A stretch of DNA of 64,000 nucleotides from Platerodrilus igneus (Eukaryota; Arthropoda; Insecta; Coleoptera; Lycidae). A model generated the notes under the pieces. The model was not told the origin of the DNA. It did no database searches and was given only the letters and a program-made list of their open reading frames with translations. The stretch spans positions 558,001-622,000 of the forward strand of contig JARFIW010001321.1 in NCBI GenBank assembly GCA_036346225.1, in the 5' to 3' direction. Positions 44,620 to 57,240 of the stretch are shown in pieces; position 1 is the first letter of the stretch; the number at the start of each line of letters is the position of its first letter. Made by a program: the position numbers and the translations under genes.

Positions 44620-44884
44620 GGCTCCGTGGCGTAGTTGGTATGCGGGTAACTACTATGTCCAAAGTCCAAACGGCCCGCTTAAAATATGTTAGGCCACCAT
44701 TTTTTACAAGAATGCGCTCTCGTTCGGATGAGAGGTAAAATGGAGGTCCCGTGTGTGTGTTGTCACGCACGTTAAAGATCCCTACTTTGGTTGAAACAGC
44801 TCAAGGGTTCGACAAAATTAAAATTTTTTTAAGGTAGTAACCGCAGTACCTTCGGCTGGACCATTGGAAAATCAAATGTAGTGC
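44620..44884 (+). mobile_element. tRNA-derived SINE, copy 4, decayed
   Basis: It starts GGCTCCGTGGCGTAGTTGG like copy 2. The B box is lost (CAAAGTCCAAACGG), but the centre is kept (CACGCACGTTAAAGATCCC). It ends with a degenerate hairpin (GCAGTACCTTCGGCTGGACC). Possible flanking duplicates CAGTAGTATTAGAA (44606) and CAGTAGTGTTGAAT (44885) agree only partly. Confidence 0.8.
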
Positions 44885-44899
44885 CAGTAGTGTTGAATG

Positions 44900-47404
44900 T
44901 TGTGCAAATTAGTTCGCTTATCATTTTGTTATGAAACAGATATGCTTTGACCGGTAATAAATAATAGCAGTTTTGCCAAAATAAATTCTCTATTTTTGAA
45001 ATCTTTAACTGTCTCTAAAAGCTCATGACGATTTTTCTCAAAGAGTTGCACAAGTATTGACATTGGCAATACTTCACATCGTTTTTTTGAGATTAATGTA
45101 AGAGAATGTGCAAAATAATGATCATTTTCTGAATTGTGACTTATTTATTAGTAAATATCTGCTTGGAAAATTTGTTTTAGAAACTTTGATCTTTTAAATT
45201 AGGATTGTTATTTATGTGTTACGGTATTCTGTGAGGACAAGAAGGAACGCAGCACAGTAAATAGTAGAAAATTGCGTACACCGAATACCGCAACAAAACA
45301 CAGGGACAGAATCGAACACCAAAAGGATCATAGTTTGAGTTACCTCAAAAACGTCAGGGAGTGGGGTAGGTAACCTAGAAAGAAAATAATTGGAAACCTC
45401 AATAACAAAGATGTTTATATTACGCACATGAAGGAAAATATACAATGCTAAAAGAATCTTAACAAACGTCAAAAAAATATAGTTGCGTAATCGTTTGTTA
45501 CAACGTGATGTACATAAAGCGTAAATTTACGTATCATATCGCATAACCTAAACCTCAAAAATATCAAACAAAGAATCTTACTATCTAATTAGAGGCATAC
45601 TTGCAATATGTACCAACACTAAATACGTACAAGAAATATTGAACTAATAATAGTCAGTAAAAAATTTCAGTAGGAAATGCATCTCGTACCATTAAAATTT
45701 TAAACAGTCCTTTGTTGACTTTCACATTAATTTAAACAGTAAAAAGGAAACAGTAGAACAGTGCTCTAAATGCAGTAAAATTCTTACATTAATTTATACA
45801 TAATTGGTCGAGTTTGTGAGCGTTTGTTAACGTCGGGCTGCAGTGTATTGCAGAATGAATCAAAGGCAAACGTCTATTTTCTAAAACAGTAACACAAAAT
45901 AAATAAACAGTAATACATATTGTACCTGGAACTATCTTCTGGTACCATCTCACGATATGCAGCTGGGGCTGCAACAACTTAACTGTACTGCACTAGTACA
46001 AACGCATTTTAAAAACGCGACTTTACAACGGTCAAAGGACCTTGTATGTTAGAAGTACCGAAGAGCAAAGTCAAATAATCAAAATGAGTCGAATAAATAA
46101 TTCAAGAAGCCTTTTTCAAAGTTTGAGTTGTATTTATATAGCTATGAAAACCATGGAAAGGAAACATAAAACCATTCCCACCGAAATTGGTGTAGAATAT
46201 TCTGAGAAGGCAAGCGAAAATATATACAACGGCAAAACCTTCCTAGAATTCAGAAAACAAAATACGATAAATAATTCCATTTAATTTCGTTGATCGCAGG
46301 GGAAGCAAACATTTTATAATGTTCCTGCTAGATTAGGCAAAGAGCAACTCAATCAAGCAAGCCGAGTTGCCTGCCATTTTCAAACAGAATAGAGGTCTGT
46401 ATGATTATCGTTCCACGCTATAAATATTTTCGGAATAACCAAATAAGGAGCAATGTTACTACAAATAAAATTTAAGCAACGAACACGTGCAGATATAACA
46501 AAAGAGAATTCCAAGGAATACGAGCATATAGCAAAAACTTTTAAGCATTTAATCGTTCCAAAGAACCTATCTAGAAGTAGTTTAAACGAGCAGCAAATAC
46601 AACAAGCAGCGCTTATAGTATTTTACGAAGAATTGCTAAGACAAGCTTCTCGGTTTTAGAAGTGATTTTTAATAGTATTTATTTCAACGAAAAGCTAATG
46701 AGCATAACGAGCACGCATATCCAAGAAGGAAACATTATTTAAAGTCGTTTGAGGAGCAAAACTTTCAAAGAAATTAAAGCGGTTAGAAGAAGCAAATGCT
46801 TGTTTGGTTTTTAATGAATTGATAAAGGGTTATGGGATATATTTCACGTATTGAGGAACATTTATATGCAGGACGGTTTTAATATTTGAATATTGAACTT
46901 GTTATTTGAGAATAACAAAAGATTTATATTAGCGTTTTCAATTAGGGTCGATGTAATTTCAAGCAGAACCTTTCTATTTCAGAGAATTACGGTTAAATGT
47001 TATTTGGAGGAGATTGTTCTGCTAATTCCTTGTTTATGCACAACAAATAATTATAAAGTTGACAAATTTAGTTTTTCCTTGTTTTCGCAGTTTTTTTTTA
47101 ACGAAAAACAGATATCAATTCATGGTGCTTAATTCTTTTTGCTTACAAAACAGTTTAGGAAGAAACCGTATTGTTCACTAATCATATTCCTGCGAAATCA
47201 ACAGAAAGTGCAAAAACATATAAATTAAAAATTTGAACCGCGGTAAAAGCATTTACCAATAATAAAGCTCCTTTTGCTAATGTTTAGAAGCTAAATTCCA
47301 ATTAAACGAAGTAGATACATTATAAGTTGAAATGACATTCAAATTTTATCTAAGACGGTAAAGCTTATTTATCTCTCTGGTCCAACAAATAATTTTTCTA
47401 AATT
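44900..47404. other. 2.5 kb with no recognised feature
   Basis: AT-rich. The longest frames (86, 80 and 79 codons) have no recognisable motifs. Confidence 0.45.
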
Positions 47405-47690
47405 ATTTTATCATCATCATTAGGTCTTCAGTCCTAAAACTGGTTAGACGCGTACCATCATTGTTCCCTATTCTGAACTAACCTACAGATTTCCCTGAAA
47501 TATGCACAGTTTGCATCTATAACTGTCTGATCTAGGTCTACATCTACCTCTTTTTTCCTATCTCTGCTTGTAATATATCACATACTATTCCCCAAAAATG
47601 CCTTAGAACGCATTCTGCCCTACTATTTCTCTTTTTCCCCAGATATCCTTGTTCCCCTACTATTTCTGTAACTTATTTGTTATTATCTTT
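47405..47690 (-). mobile_element. RTE-like LINE 3' end fragment
   Basis: On the minus strand it ends in a (GAT)n run at about 47411-47420. It reads back through the same 3' sequence as 13430-13590 (ACCAGTTTTAGGACTGAAG, AGTTCAGAATAGGGAACAAT). It adjoins the 70-bp repeat block, so it may be the distal 3' end of RTE copy 2 separated by that block. Confidence 0.75.
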
Positions 47691-48290
47691 GTCTGTCCAT
47701 GCTATCGTCCTCATACATCTGGAGCATTTCAAAAGACTGCTACCGTTTTTTGTGTCTGCATTTCAGCCAACATTTTTTAACATGTTTCTATTTATACAAT
47801 TGAGAGGATGGTTATTAAAGAAGTATGCGATTGCATTATTGAAAGGCTTAAGTAGTCGTTTTTTTTAATATTTATTTTGAGGGGGAAAATTCATTATGAT
47901 TTAAGTTACCTCTTTGGTAGATTTTAACATGGTTCTGAGGCGACTCTATGGCGGGTTTACACTTGTCAGATACCAATGTTGTTCTATGAAGATTGTATAT
48001 GGATCTGAGGCGACCCTATGGCGGGTTTACACTTGTCAGATACCAATGTTGTTCTATGAAGATTGTATATGGATCTGAGGCGACCCTATGGCGGGTTTAC
48101 ACTTGTCAGATACCAATGTTGTTCTATGAAGATTGTATATGGATCTGAGGCGACCCTATGGCGGGTTTACACTTGTCAGATACCAAAACTGTTCAACGGA
48201 GATTGTATATGGTTTTGAGGTAACCTTATTGTGGATTTATACTTGTCAGATATCAATGCTGTTTTACAAGGATTGTTAATATGCTTATTT
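47690..48290 (-). repeat. Repeat block with five 70-bp units (reverse of 36375-36760)
   Basis: GCGGGTTTACACTTGTCAGA recurs at 47951, 48021, 48091 and 48161, with a decayed version at 48231: period exactly 70. The middle units are almost identical to one another. The part at 47770-47900 is the reverse complement of about 36600-36740. Copy number differs from the other locus (5 versus 3). Confidence 0.9.
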
Positions 48291-48801
48291 TTATGTAATT
48301 AGTTATTTTATGTATAAATAGAAATCATGTATGTAGGCTGTATTTCATGTTAATATTGCAAGGAAAACCCAGGAAAAACATTTGATTTTCATTTGTTATT
48401 TCTTTTGTTATTTCTTTTAGTAATGGAATCCATTGTTTACTGAAAGTCACGGATTCGTTTGCAACGCAGTTATTTTTATGTAGGGTTATATAAGCAGCTT
48501 CTTTGATTTTGCGTTTTTAGTGGTTTTCTTCTTTTTCTTCTTTTCAGGGAGTATGTGTATTCAGCTCGTTCTCTTTCTATTGTTTTCTAATTTTATACCC
48601 TATTTTACCGAGATTCAGTGAAGGAGGTTAAGCAACCTGTGGCTACCAAGATCCCCCAACACTTAGACATTTGCCGAAATAATGGTTTTCTAGTAAATCC
48701 TTTCACACACTTAACATTATTCGAGAATATTGCCCAACCAATTCTTGTAGTTACTTATAATAATCATCATGTTTACGCACAGTTATCTTTTCGTCATTAG
48801 T

Positions 48802-51767
48802 TTATCCGTCTTGGGATTGGTTAGATGCGTACCTCCATTGATTTCTATTCTGGGCTAGCCTACACATCTCCCTGAAACCTCTACAGCCTACATCTTTTAC
48901 TATCTGTGTGCAGTAGTCTAATCTAGGTCTGCCTCTTCTTCTCTTTTTTCCTATCTCTGCTTCTAAAATATTCCGCACTATTCCCTCATGCCGTAGTATG
49001 TGGCCTATCATCCTATCTCACCTATTTTTTACCGTTTTCCACATATTTCTTTCTTCCCCTACCATTTTAGTACCTCTTCGTTCTTAACTTTGTCTGTCCA
49101 TGATATCTTCATCATACGCCTGTAACACCACATTTCAAAGGCTTCTACCTTTTTCTTGTCCGCTTCTCCTACTGTCCAGGCTTCACAGCCGTACAGTGCT
49201 GTGCTCCACACATATGTTTTAAGCAATCTTTTCCTTGTTTCTATGTTTGTGGTCTTTGAGCACAATAGTTGCTTTCTTGTTAAATGTAGCACGACCTTGT
49301 GCTAATCTTTGTTTTATATCTTTTGTGCTTTTCCCATCTTGCGTTATTTGGCTTCCTAGGTAGCAGAAATCCTTAACCTCTTGTAAGTTCGTGTTAAATA
49401 CTTGTATTCTTGTTTTGATTTATTTTCCCCACCTTTGCAAACTAGAACTTTAGTTTTAGTTTTGTTAATTTTCATACCGTATCTCTCTGTTAGAACCGTT
49501 TCCATTTCATTAAGAGCCGCTTCTAACTCTTCCTTGCTAGAAGCTAATACCGCTATATCATCTGCAAATCTAAGCATATCAATTTTTTGTCCCTGCATAG
49601 TAATTCCAAATGTCTTTCTGCATTTGACAGTATTCATTGCCTCTTCTATGTACAAGTTAAAAATCAATGGGGATAGGGCACATCCCTGTCTCACCCCTTT
49701 CCTAATGTTTACTTCTCTACGTTCCTGCTCTAATTCTATTACTGCTGTTTGCTCTTTGTATAAGCTATGTACTATTCGTCTATCCCTATAACTCATTCCA
49801 ATCCTATTGAGTATTTCAAACATTTTTTCCAATTTACATTGTCGAATGCTTTTTCCAGATCTACAAACCCTATATACATGCTTTCCCCTTTTCTATTGTT
49901 TTCTCCATTATCACTCTCAGAGCTAAAATAGCCTCCCGTGTTCCGCTGTTTCGCCTAAACCCAAATTGGTCTTCTCTAGTATTTCTTCAGCTCGTTTTTC
50001 CATTCGTCTTTGCACAATTCTAGTTAATATTTTTGACACGTGTGCTGTCAAACTTATTGTTCGAAAATTTTCACATCTATCCGCGCCTTTCTTTTTTGGT
50101 ATAGTTACTATGATGCTACGTTTGAAATCTTTGGGTATCTCGCCTGTCTCATACATATAGCTTACAAGTTGGAAGAGACGTTCTGTTACTGCTTGTCCAG
50201 CGGCTTTTAGAGTTTCTGCTTGCACCTTATCTGTACCCGGCGCCTTACCATTTTTCAGACTCTTTACTGCTAATTCAAACTCCTCTCTAAGTATAGGATA
50301 TCCCAAGTCATCATTTTCAATGTCTGATTCCTGTTCTAATGCAGTTAGTTCTTCTCCTGCATATAAATTCCCTATATATTCTTGCCATCTACTCACTTTC
50401 TCTACGTTTTCTATAATGACGTTTCCTTGTGCGTCCCTTATATTTTTGCTATACGGTTTTATATCCCTAAAATTCGTTCTAATTAATTTGTATGCTTCGT
50501 CTGTCTTTCCTATTTCCATCTTAGTTTGTACTTCTTTGCACTTTTCATCAATCCATTGTTCTTTAGCTTTCCTGCATTTTCGAATAATTTCCCATTTTAT
50601 GGTTTTGTATCTCTGTTTTCCTGTTTCGTCTGATTTATTTTTGTATTTTCGTCTTTCTTCTATTAAATTCACAATATCCTTTGTTATCCATGGTTTCTTA
50701 TTTTCTTTTTGTGTATACCCCAAAATATCTCTGGCCGCCATGTCTAGGCTGGATTTAATGTTATTCCATTCTGTTTCTACTTCCTTAGTTTCAGATATTT
50801 TCGCGATATCATTCAGCAATTCATTTGACTTTTTTTCGAATCTTACTTGAATATCTTTGTCTTTTAGTTTCTCTAAGTCCAAGTGCCTTTTTCCGCTCCT
50901 CTTTTTCAGATTTTTAAATTTAAGTGCGGCCTTCATAACTATGATGTTGTGGTCAGTGTCTATATCTGCTTCTGGGTAGCTTCTACAGTCTTTTACTTGA
51001 TTCCTAAACCGTTGTCTAACAAGAATGTAATCTATTTGATATCGTCCTATATCTCCTGGCATCTTCCACGTATATCGTCTTCTAGCATGATGTTGAAATA
51101 ATGTGTTTGTGATGATTAAATTGTTCTTGTCGCAAAATTCTACCAACCTATTTCCCCTGTCGTTTCTCGTGCCTAAACCAAATAAACCTACTACCGCTCC
51201 TTCCCTACCCTCACCTACCACAGCATTAAAATCCCCCGTAATTATTAAATTTTCATGTCCTTTTACGTATCTTAATATGTCTTCGATATCTTTGTAGATG
51301 GCTTCTACCTCTTCGTCACTGTAGCTAGAGGTGGGCATGTATACTTGTATTATTACTGTGTTTACCGGTTTAGATTCTAATCTAACCATGAGTACTCTTT
51401 CGTTCTTTTGTAAGTAATTTTCCACACAGTGTCCTATCTTTTTCCACATAACTATCCCCACACCCAAATTTCCATCCTCTGCTCCTGTATGAATTACCCT
51501 GAAGTCTCCACTCCAAAATCCCCGCCTCTGGCCACCGAACTTCGCTGATCCCTACTATGTCTAGTGATAACCTATTCATTTCGATTTTAGGTTCTCTAGC
51601 TTACCTACTTGCTTCATACTTCTAACATTCCACGCTCCGACTCGCAGAATGTTCCCGACTCTTATTTTTAACTTTCCGATCGCATCCTCCGAAGTAGTCC
51701 CCTCCCGGAGATCCGAATGGGGGACTATTTTAACTCCGGAATCTTTTACCCCAGAGAATGCCATCAT
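48802..51767 (-). pseudogene. LINE endonuclease-reverse transcriptase, copy 2
   Basis: The start MMAFSGVKDSG is at 51767. The endonuclease begins GAWNVRSMKQVGKLENL, with frame changes near 51580 and 51480. ORF 51467-49923 (514 codons) carries LIITGDFNAVVGEGREG, IDYILVRQRFR, DTDHN, and the first RT motifs (KAPGTDKVQAETLKAAG; TIPKKKGADRCENFRTISLT). A frameshift near 49900 leads to ORF 49832-49356 with GVRQGCALSPLIFNLYIEEA and LRFADDIAVLASS. ORFs 49292-49059 (KRLLKTYVWSTALYGCEAWT) and 49011-48802 (EIGKKRRRGRPRLDYCTQIV, ending NQSQDG) complete the C-terminus. It has fewer stops than copy 1 but still at least four frame breaks. Confidence 0.88.
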
Positions 51768-51892
51768 TTTATTATAATTTAGGTACGCTGTGTACTTGGG
51801 AGATAATGTGGTGGTTTCCCGTTGCCTTCCACATCGCGGTAGTGTGTCTTAGACTGCCATACCGACCCCTATGGTCTCTGCCAATCTAAGTA

Positions 51893-51918
51893 CCGAAAGA
51901 GCCGCTGCCCTCTTTCGG
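51893..51918 (-). other. 9-bp hairpin in the RTE-like 5' UTR
   Basis: CCGAAAGAG (51893-51901) and CTCTTTCGG (51910-51918) pair perfectly around an 8-nt loop, about 130 bp upstream of the LINE start codon. Confidence 0.6.
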
Positions 51919-52080
51919 GGACCTGTCTTAGTCTGGTTCCTCACTAACGACCCTACTACTTTGGTTGAACCTGTAGTTTGGCTCTTTAGCTCATTAGAAC
52001 ACGCAAGCCATTTCACCTGTTCTAGTAATTTAGAACTACGGCAAGGTGCAGGTCCATTCGAAATGGAAATTATTTTATAA

Positions 52081-53345
52081 CCGAGAAAATAATTAATTAA
52101 CCTATTGCTGTTCGCTGGAGACTGTAGCTAAAATCTTGCACTTTTACAAGTACTCTTTGATTGATTTCTAGTAATTGCTTTTAACTCTAATGAAATAATA
52201 TTAAGTTTTTGTTTAAATGTTTTTTTCCTTAAATTACGCGCGTAATTAACATTTTATAATGTGCTACAAATTGTTGTTAGAATATAAAATAGAACAAAAG
52301 TGATAGTGCTTAAAGTTACACTATTCTACTTTTTATACCTTATACATACAATTTACAACTTTTGTTATAAATATAAACTACCGGTTACTTAGAAGCAAAC
52401 TACACTTCGTTAAAAAACCGCATTTCTCTTATTATTTAATGCAGCAAATTCTGTATTCATTAATTTTTAGTAATCCAGCGAGTTACATATCCCCTATGTT
52501 AAAATGTATATAAAATTAAATATATTTATTATGTCTTAGTAATAGCGTGTTGCATTGTATTAAATGAAGGTTAATCAGAGTTCATATTAGAAATAAGAAA
52601 GGAAGCAGCTACTTTGTATTCCAGACATAACCTGATACTGAAGGTGCAGAAACAATGAACTGCAATAAAGCAGTCTTAATTGAAATTACGTAGAATAAGA
52701 CATTGTATGATTATCGAGAAACGCAGACAGCAAGATCTGCACTTTCCCACAAGATGAAGTGAGGTCAGAGGCTTCATAAATATGTAAGGAGCCTTTGCTC
52801 GCTAGTCAGTTTTTGAAATTCATAACTTTAGCATTGTTGGTGGTTCAAGCTACTCACCATAATCTTTAATTATTAATTATTGATTTATTAACTTCAAGTA
52901 TTTTTGTCAATTTCAATTACTTGATGTTTAATGAATTTAAACGTCTAAGTTGTTGTAACAGATACAAGCCACTTTTTGTAATTATACAATTAAAAATAAA
53001 TTTAATTGAAGTGTTTTTGGCGACAAAATTTTTTAAAAAAGAAGCTCCCAACGGCCCAAAACCTATTTGGCGCAGTCTGAACGGATTCCAGAAGGTTACT
53101 AGCGATTCCAAAATCAAAGAACTGGTGACCGTAAATTTCAATTCTTCACTGGAACAGAAAAAAAAGATTGGATGAAGTACAGATTCGACCGAATCCAATA
53201 CTGAAGGAAGGCTAATGGAACTGGCAATCAAATTATTGTGAGTACTTCTAGTTCATTTTTCTTAACACTTGCTCATTGATATTAGCAAGTAGGATTTGAA
53301 CCAATAGAATTTTATATACACACTTTATGTACAATTTATTATTAT
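52081..53345. other. Interval between RTE copy 2 and RTE 5' fragment
   Basis: Mostly AT-rich and non-coding. An 84-codon frame at 52921-53175 has no recognised homology. It contains the promoter-like site at 52776-52811. Confidence 0.45.
52776..52811 (+). promoter_or_regulatory. TATA + TCAGTT initiator pair, LTR-like
   Basis: ATAAATA at 52776-52782, with an arthropod initiator TCAGTT at 52806-52811. The initiator A lies 32 bp from the TATA start. It could be the promoter of an LTR related to the BEL/Pao fragment downstream; no LTR pair was found to prove it. Confidence 0.35.
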
Positions 53346-53655
53346 AATTATTATTGAAAGAACGGAACTATTTTAACTCCAAAATCATTTACCCCAGAGA
53401 ATGCCACCATTTTTTAAACAATTTTACTACGCTGTATACTTGAAAAAGAATGTGGTGGTTTCGTTGCCTTTCACATCACAGTGGTGTTTCTTAGAGCCAT
53501 GCCGACCATCATGGTCGTTACCACTTTAAGTACCGGACAAACTATTGCTGCCCTCTTTCAGGGAGCCCACTAATATGGTTAAACCAATAGTTCGGCTCTT
53601 TAGCTTACTGAAACACACAAGCCATTCTACCCGTTCCAGTATTTTGAACTTCTTC
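53346..53655 (-). mobile_element. RTE-like LINE 5' end fragment, copy 3
   Basis: It aligns with 51715-52040: ATTTTAACTCC.GAATC, ACCCCAGAGAATGCCA, ACGCTGT.TACTTG, GTACCG, CTTTC.GGG. It comprises the first codons and the 5' UTR only, about 85% similar by eye. A LINE fragment consisting of the 5' end alone points to a later deletion. Confidence 0.75.
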
Positions 53656-53666
53656 AAGCATATTTT

Positions 53667-55337
53667 TGGACGGACAGCACAATTGTTCTATCATGGTTGG
53701 CAGTGGCTCCAAAGACGTGGAAAATTTTTGTAGCCAATCGAGTGGCAGATATACAAAATTTTACCGAAAATTGCTTATGGCGTCACGTACCCTCAGCCAG
53801 CAATCCAGCGGATATGGCGTCGCGCGGAATCGATGCTACCAATCTGAGTAACAATTCTTTATGGTGGAATGATCCCGATTGGCTGAAAGGCGATTACGAA
53901 TATTGGCCACAAAGTAAAGAGGTCGTGAACGAACCATCCGAAACACAAGCATTGCATACTGTGCTCTCGGCCACCTTTCGTAATTTCGATTTATTCAAGA
54001 GATTTTCTAATTTATACCATCTTCAACGAGTAACACCTCTATGCATAAGATTTTGTAACAATCTTCGTAACAGGGAATCGAAAATTACCGGTAACATTAA
54101 ACTGGAAGAACTTAATAACGCACTAATAATTTTAGTTAGAATAGCACAACATGAAAGTTTTTTGCCCGAGATTAATTGCTTGCAACAACTGAAACCCCTA
54201 CCCAAAAGGTTAAGGTTAAAATCATTACATCCGTTTATAGGTTCTCATACCTTACTTCGTCTGGGAGGCAGACTTTCAAAATCAAATTTATCCGAAGAAA
54301 ACAAACGTCAATTAATTATCGCTTCCAAACATTTAATAACACAACGGATTATTTCAAGCGAGCACCTCCGTAACTTGCATGCCGGCTCGCAAATGATTCT
54401 TAATATTGTAAGAGAGAAATTCTGGCCAATTAATGGCAGACGTACTGTAAGAAGCGTGTTTCAAAAATGTTTAGTTTGCTTTCGAGTGAGCCCAACAATT
54501 ATAATTCGGAAACTGGATCTGCCTTCAAACAGAATAATTCCAAATCGTCCATTCTATATTGTAGATGTGAATTATGCAGGCCCCTTTAATATTAAAGACT
54601 GAAAACTCCGTAATCGAGCTATCATTAAAGCGTATTTGTGTATATTTATGTTTTACCACAAAAGCGGTTCATTTGGAGTTGGTGAGCGATCTAACTACCA
54701 ATGCGATTTTAAACTCACTGAAGAGGTAGCAATTTTACGGGCTCACGAAACGAATTGATACAATTATATCAATCTCTTCTCTTTTATTTAAAGAATAGCA
54801 TAGAATGGCACTTTATTCCATCTAGAACCCCCCACCACGGCGGTTTGTGGGAAGCGGCAAGCGGATTCTGGAAAAACGAATCTTACATTTGAAGATCTTT
54901 CTACAATTTTTACGCAGGTTGAGGCAATAATGAACTTACGTCCAATCACTCCTCCATCCAATGATCCTTCATATTTATCCGCCTTAACACCTGGCCATTA
55001 TTTAGTTGGTCATCCATTAACGAACATACCTCATACAGACTTCGCGAATGTACACATAAATCGCTGAAAACAGTATGTAATTCTACAACAAGCAACGCAA
55101 ATGTTTTTGAAACGTTGGAGTACTGATTATTTAAATTCTCTACAGCAAAGCTCACGCTGGAGTGATAATCAGTTTGATGGCTTGAAAGAAAATTCTTTGG
55201 TACTACTGAAGAAAGAAAATGTTCCACCACTTTGCTGGAAGATGGGGAGAATTTTAAAGTTACATAAATCCATAGAGGACGACATTGTCCGTACTGCCAC
55301 AATTCGCACTTCACCAGGATTTACTTACTACTTGTAG
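53667..55337 (+). pseudogene. BEL/Pao pol fragment 2 (RNase H end, integrase, C-terminal domain)
   Basis: It starts within RNase H (WTDSTIVLSWL; VANRVADIQN; HVPSASNPADMASRG). The open frame to 54602 carries the integrase zinc-binding region (HLRNLHAGSQMILNIVREKF; CLVC) and the first catalytic Asp context VDVNYAGPF, with TGA after NIKD. From 54603 to about 54950 the core continues in broken frames (AVHLELVSDLTTNAIL; RTPHHGG). ORF 55101-55337 is the DUF5641-like end (LVLLKKENVPPLCWKMGRIL). The sequence differs substantially from the 15.7-kb BEL copy, so it is another family. No LTRs were identified. Confidence 0.82.
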
Positions 55338-56456
55338 TGTGCATCTTTTGCCGGTGGAACCGTACAATTAAATTTTATTACTATAAAAAAACAATAACAG
55401 AAGTGGATCAATTTATTATATTAGTCTTAAAAAAACTGTAGTTTGTCAAGAGTGGCGGGATGTCGAATATCTTAGTTCAATTGTCTATCAAATATCTACA
55501 TAGATCGTCAAATTATATTTAATCATTTATGTTCATATGTTGTAGGATCAGTTTTATGTATTCAAATTTAGAATAATGTGTTGCTCAACCAGTTTGTACC
55601 TGTGCGGCAGCTGTACTATGTGTGAATTTTCCCTTTTTCAGCCTCCTGCACCCTTGCCTTTGTATAATGTTAGTCATTTTACTAGCACCAGTCTTTATGC
55701 AGCATTCTTACGGTGTAGTATCACAGATTTTCCACCTCTTGCAGATGCGATAGCTTTGTCGGATGATTTGAAGTTTGTAACGCAAAATTCTATAACCTTG
55801 AACATAATCCGCCAATACATAAGAGGTCTTTTGCGGGAAATTTGAATTTTAATAATAGAATCTACTATAATGTTTTTAACAGTAACCTAACCTCATACTA
55901 TTTTCACATACCAGAATACACAGAAACTAAGACGGCTAACACTTTTGAAAGCAGTAAATAATTTCTAACAGTAACTTATCATCATTTTTAGTTACACCAT
56001 CGAAATACACGTTCAAGATCTGTGAATTTTTCAATTTTATCAGTGCAGTAGTCGCCCTCATAACTTTTTATATCAATAGGTCAAACTCTTCCTGATACAC
56101 ACTATTTTGTTTATTTTTATACTGAATCGAAATCACACATTATTAACCGGTGGATAATCTGTGTCGAAGTCTAAAATCAAATTTTCTAAGATACCTGCGT
56201 ATACCTACACTTGAAGTGGTCCTGAATAAGTATTTTCTTTTCGTTGTGCCTTTTGCTTGATGCTAGCATAAAAGGTTTGCCCTTTCTTCAGTTTAAAATG
56301 AATTTAAAAATTTTTGTTAGAAACCGCTTTTTATACTATATCTGATTCTTTAGCTACTGTTATGGTTCCTTTAGGTCGTCCTTTAGAGATTTATAATGCA
56401 CTTCTCTATACTATTTTCTGTTGTGCTTGTTTTAAATTATGTATATTGTTTGACGA
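55338..56456. other. Interval without recognised gene
   Basis: An 89-codon frame at 55576-55845 has a Cys-rich start but no known domain. It shares the short string CACAGAT..TCCACC with 56150 and 61300. Confidence 0.4.
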
Positions 56457-56645
56457 AAATTCTAAGCTTCCCCGCAAATTTTTATTTCAAACATTTATTT
56501 TGTTACGTGTACCAGTAACATTTTCAAGTTTTACTCATTATGTATGCCGAATTGACACAATGAGTAAAACTGGTAAATATTGCTAAGAATAAGTGTAACA
56601 AAACAGTTCGTTTGAAATAAAAATTTGTGGGGAAGCTTAGAATTT
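56457..56645. mobile_element. 189-bp near-perfect palindrome, MITE/foldback-like
   Basis: The left arm starts AAATTCTAAGCTTCCCCGCA (56457) and the right arm ends in its reverse complement at 56645. Homology extends inward over AAATTTTTATTTCAAAC and GTAAC. An inner palindrome, AGTTTTACTCATT/AATGAGTAAAACT (56527-56539 and 56559-56571), continues the hairpin to a loop of about 19 nt. No clear flanking duplication was read. Confidence 0.75.
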
Positions 56646-57081
56646 ACATCGATAAATATATATTAATTCACCCCACTTTGAGAAAAAAAACGACTATACC
56701 TTTCCTATTAAATTAGGTGTTTTGTAGATATTTTGATAAATTTTGACAAATATCGAGACTTTAAATCCTCCAAAACATTTTCGTAAAAGGCACACATTTT
56801 TGGTAATACACTTTCTGTTGACATTTTTATAATGAATAAAAATCTAAGCTGCGAATTTTAAAATTCTAAAGATTCACACACGCACATTGAATTCCTCGAC
56901 GAGCTTTTGAAGTTCGTTGAACATGTATTACCTGAAGTCGTACATATTCATGTATAAAGTAGATTCTCATAATAATAAAATATGTTTGAACTTCTTTCTA
57001 ATTAACACGAACAATTACAAAAAGGTAAATTAAAAATAATTTTACAAAGAAAATTCAGAAATATAGCGATAATATCTGTAC

Positions 57082-57240
57082 ATCATCATCATCATTAGGG
57101 CTTCAGTCCTGGAACTGGTTAGACGCGTAACTTCGTTGTTTCCTATTCTGAATTAACCTACACATTTGGCTGAAATTCCCTCAGTCTGCATCTTTCGCTA
57201 TCGGCGTGCAATAGTCTGATCTAGGTTTACCTTTCTAAAG
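57082..57240 (-). mobile_element. RTE-like LINE 3' end fragment
   Basis: CATCATCATCATCATTAGGG and CTTCAGTCCTGGAACTGGTT are followed by the family's 3' tail (reverse), stopping after about 160 bp. It is 5'-truncated. Confidence 0.75.

Larger units (their letters stand above)
48560..52080 (-). mobile_element. RTE-like LINE, copy 2
   Basis: It is oriented opposite to copy 1 and very similar to it. The 5' UTR is at about 51780-52080, the ORF relic at 51767-48802 and the proximal 3' UTR down to about 48560 (CCTATTTTACCGAG, reverse of CTCGGTAAAATAGG). The 5' UTR is preserved further than in copy 1. The distal 3' tail may be 47405-47690. Confidence 0.8.

Noticed and set aside
40225..47404. Small frames of 60-107 codons as host genes
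   Set aside because: No domain, no splice structure or codon signal that I could see, and such lengths are expected by chance in this much sequence.
47931..48285. CRISPR-like array
   Set aside because: The whole 70-bp unit repeats, with no unique spacers, and the context is an animal genome full of transposons.
50320..50850. 176-codon plus-strand frame (and its counterpart 10506-11036 on the minus strand)
   Set aside because: Antisense shadows of the LINE endonuclease-RT relics. They recur only because the LINE copies are similar.
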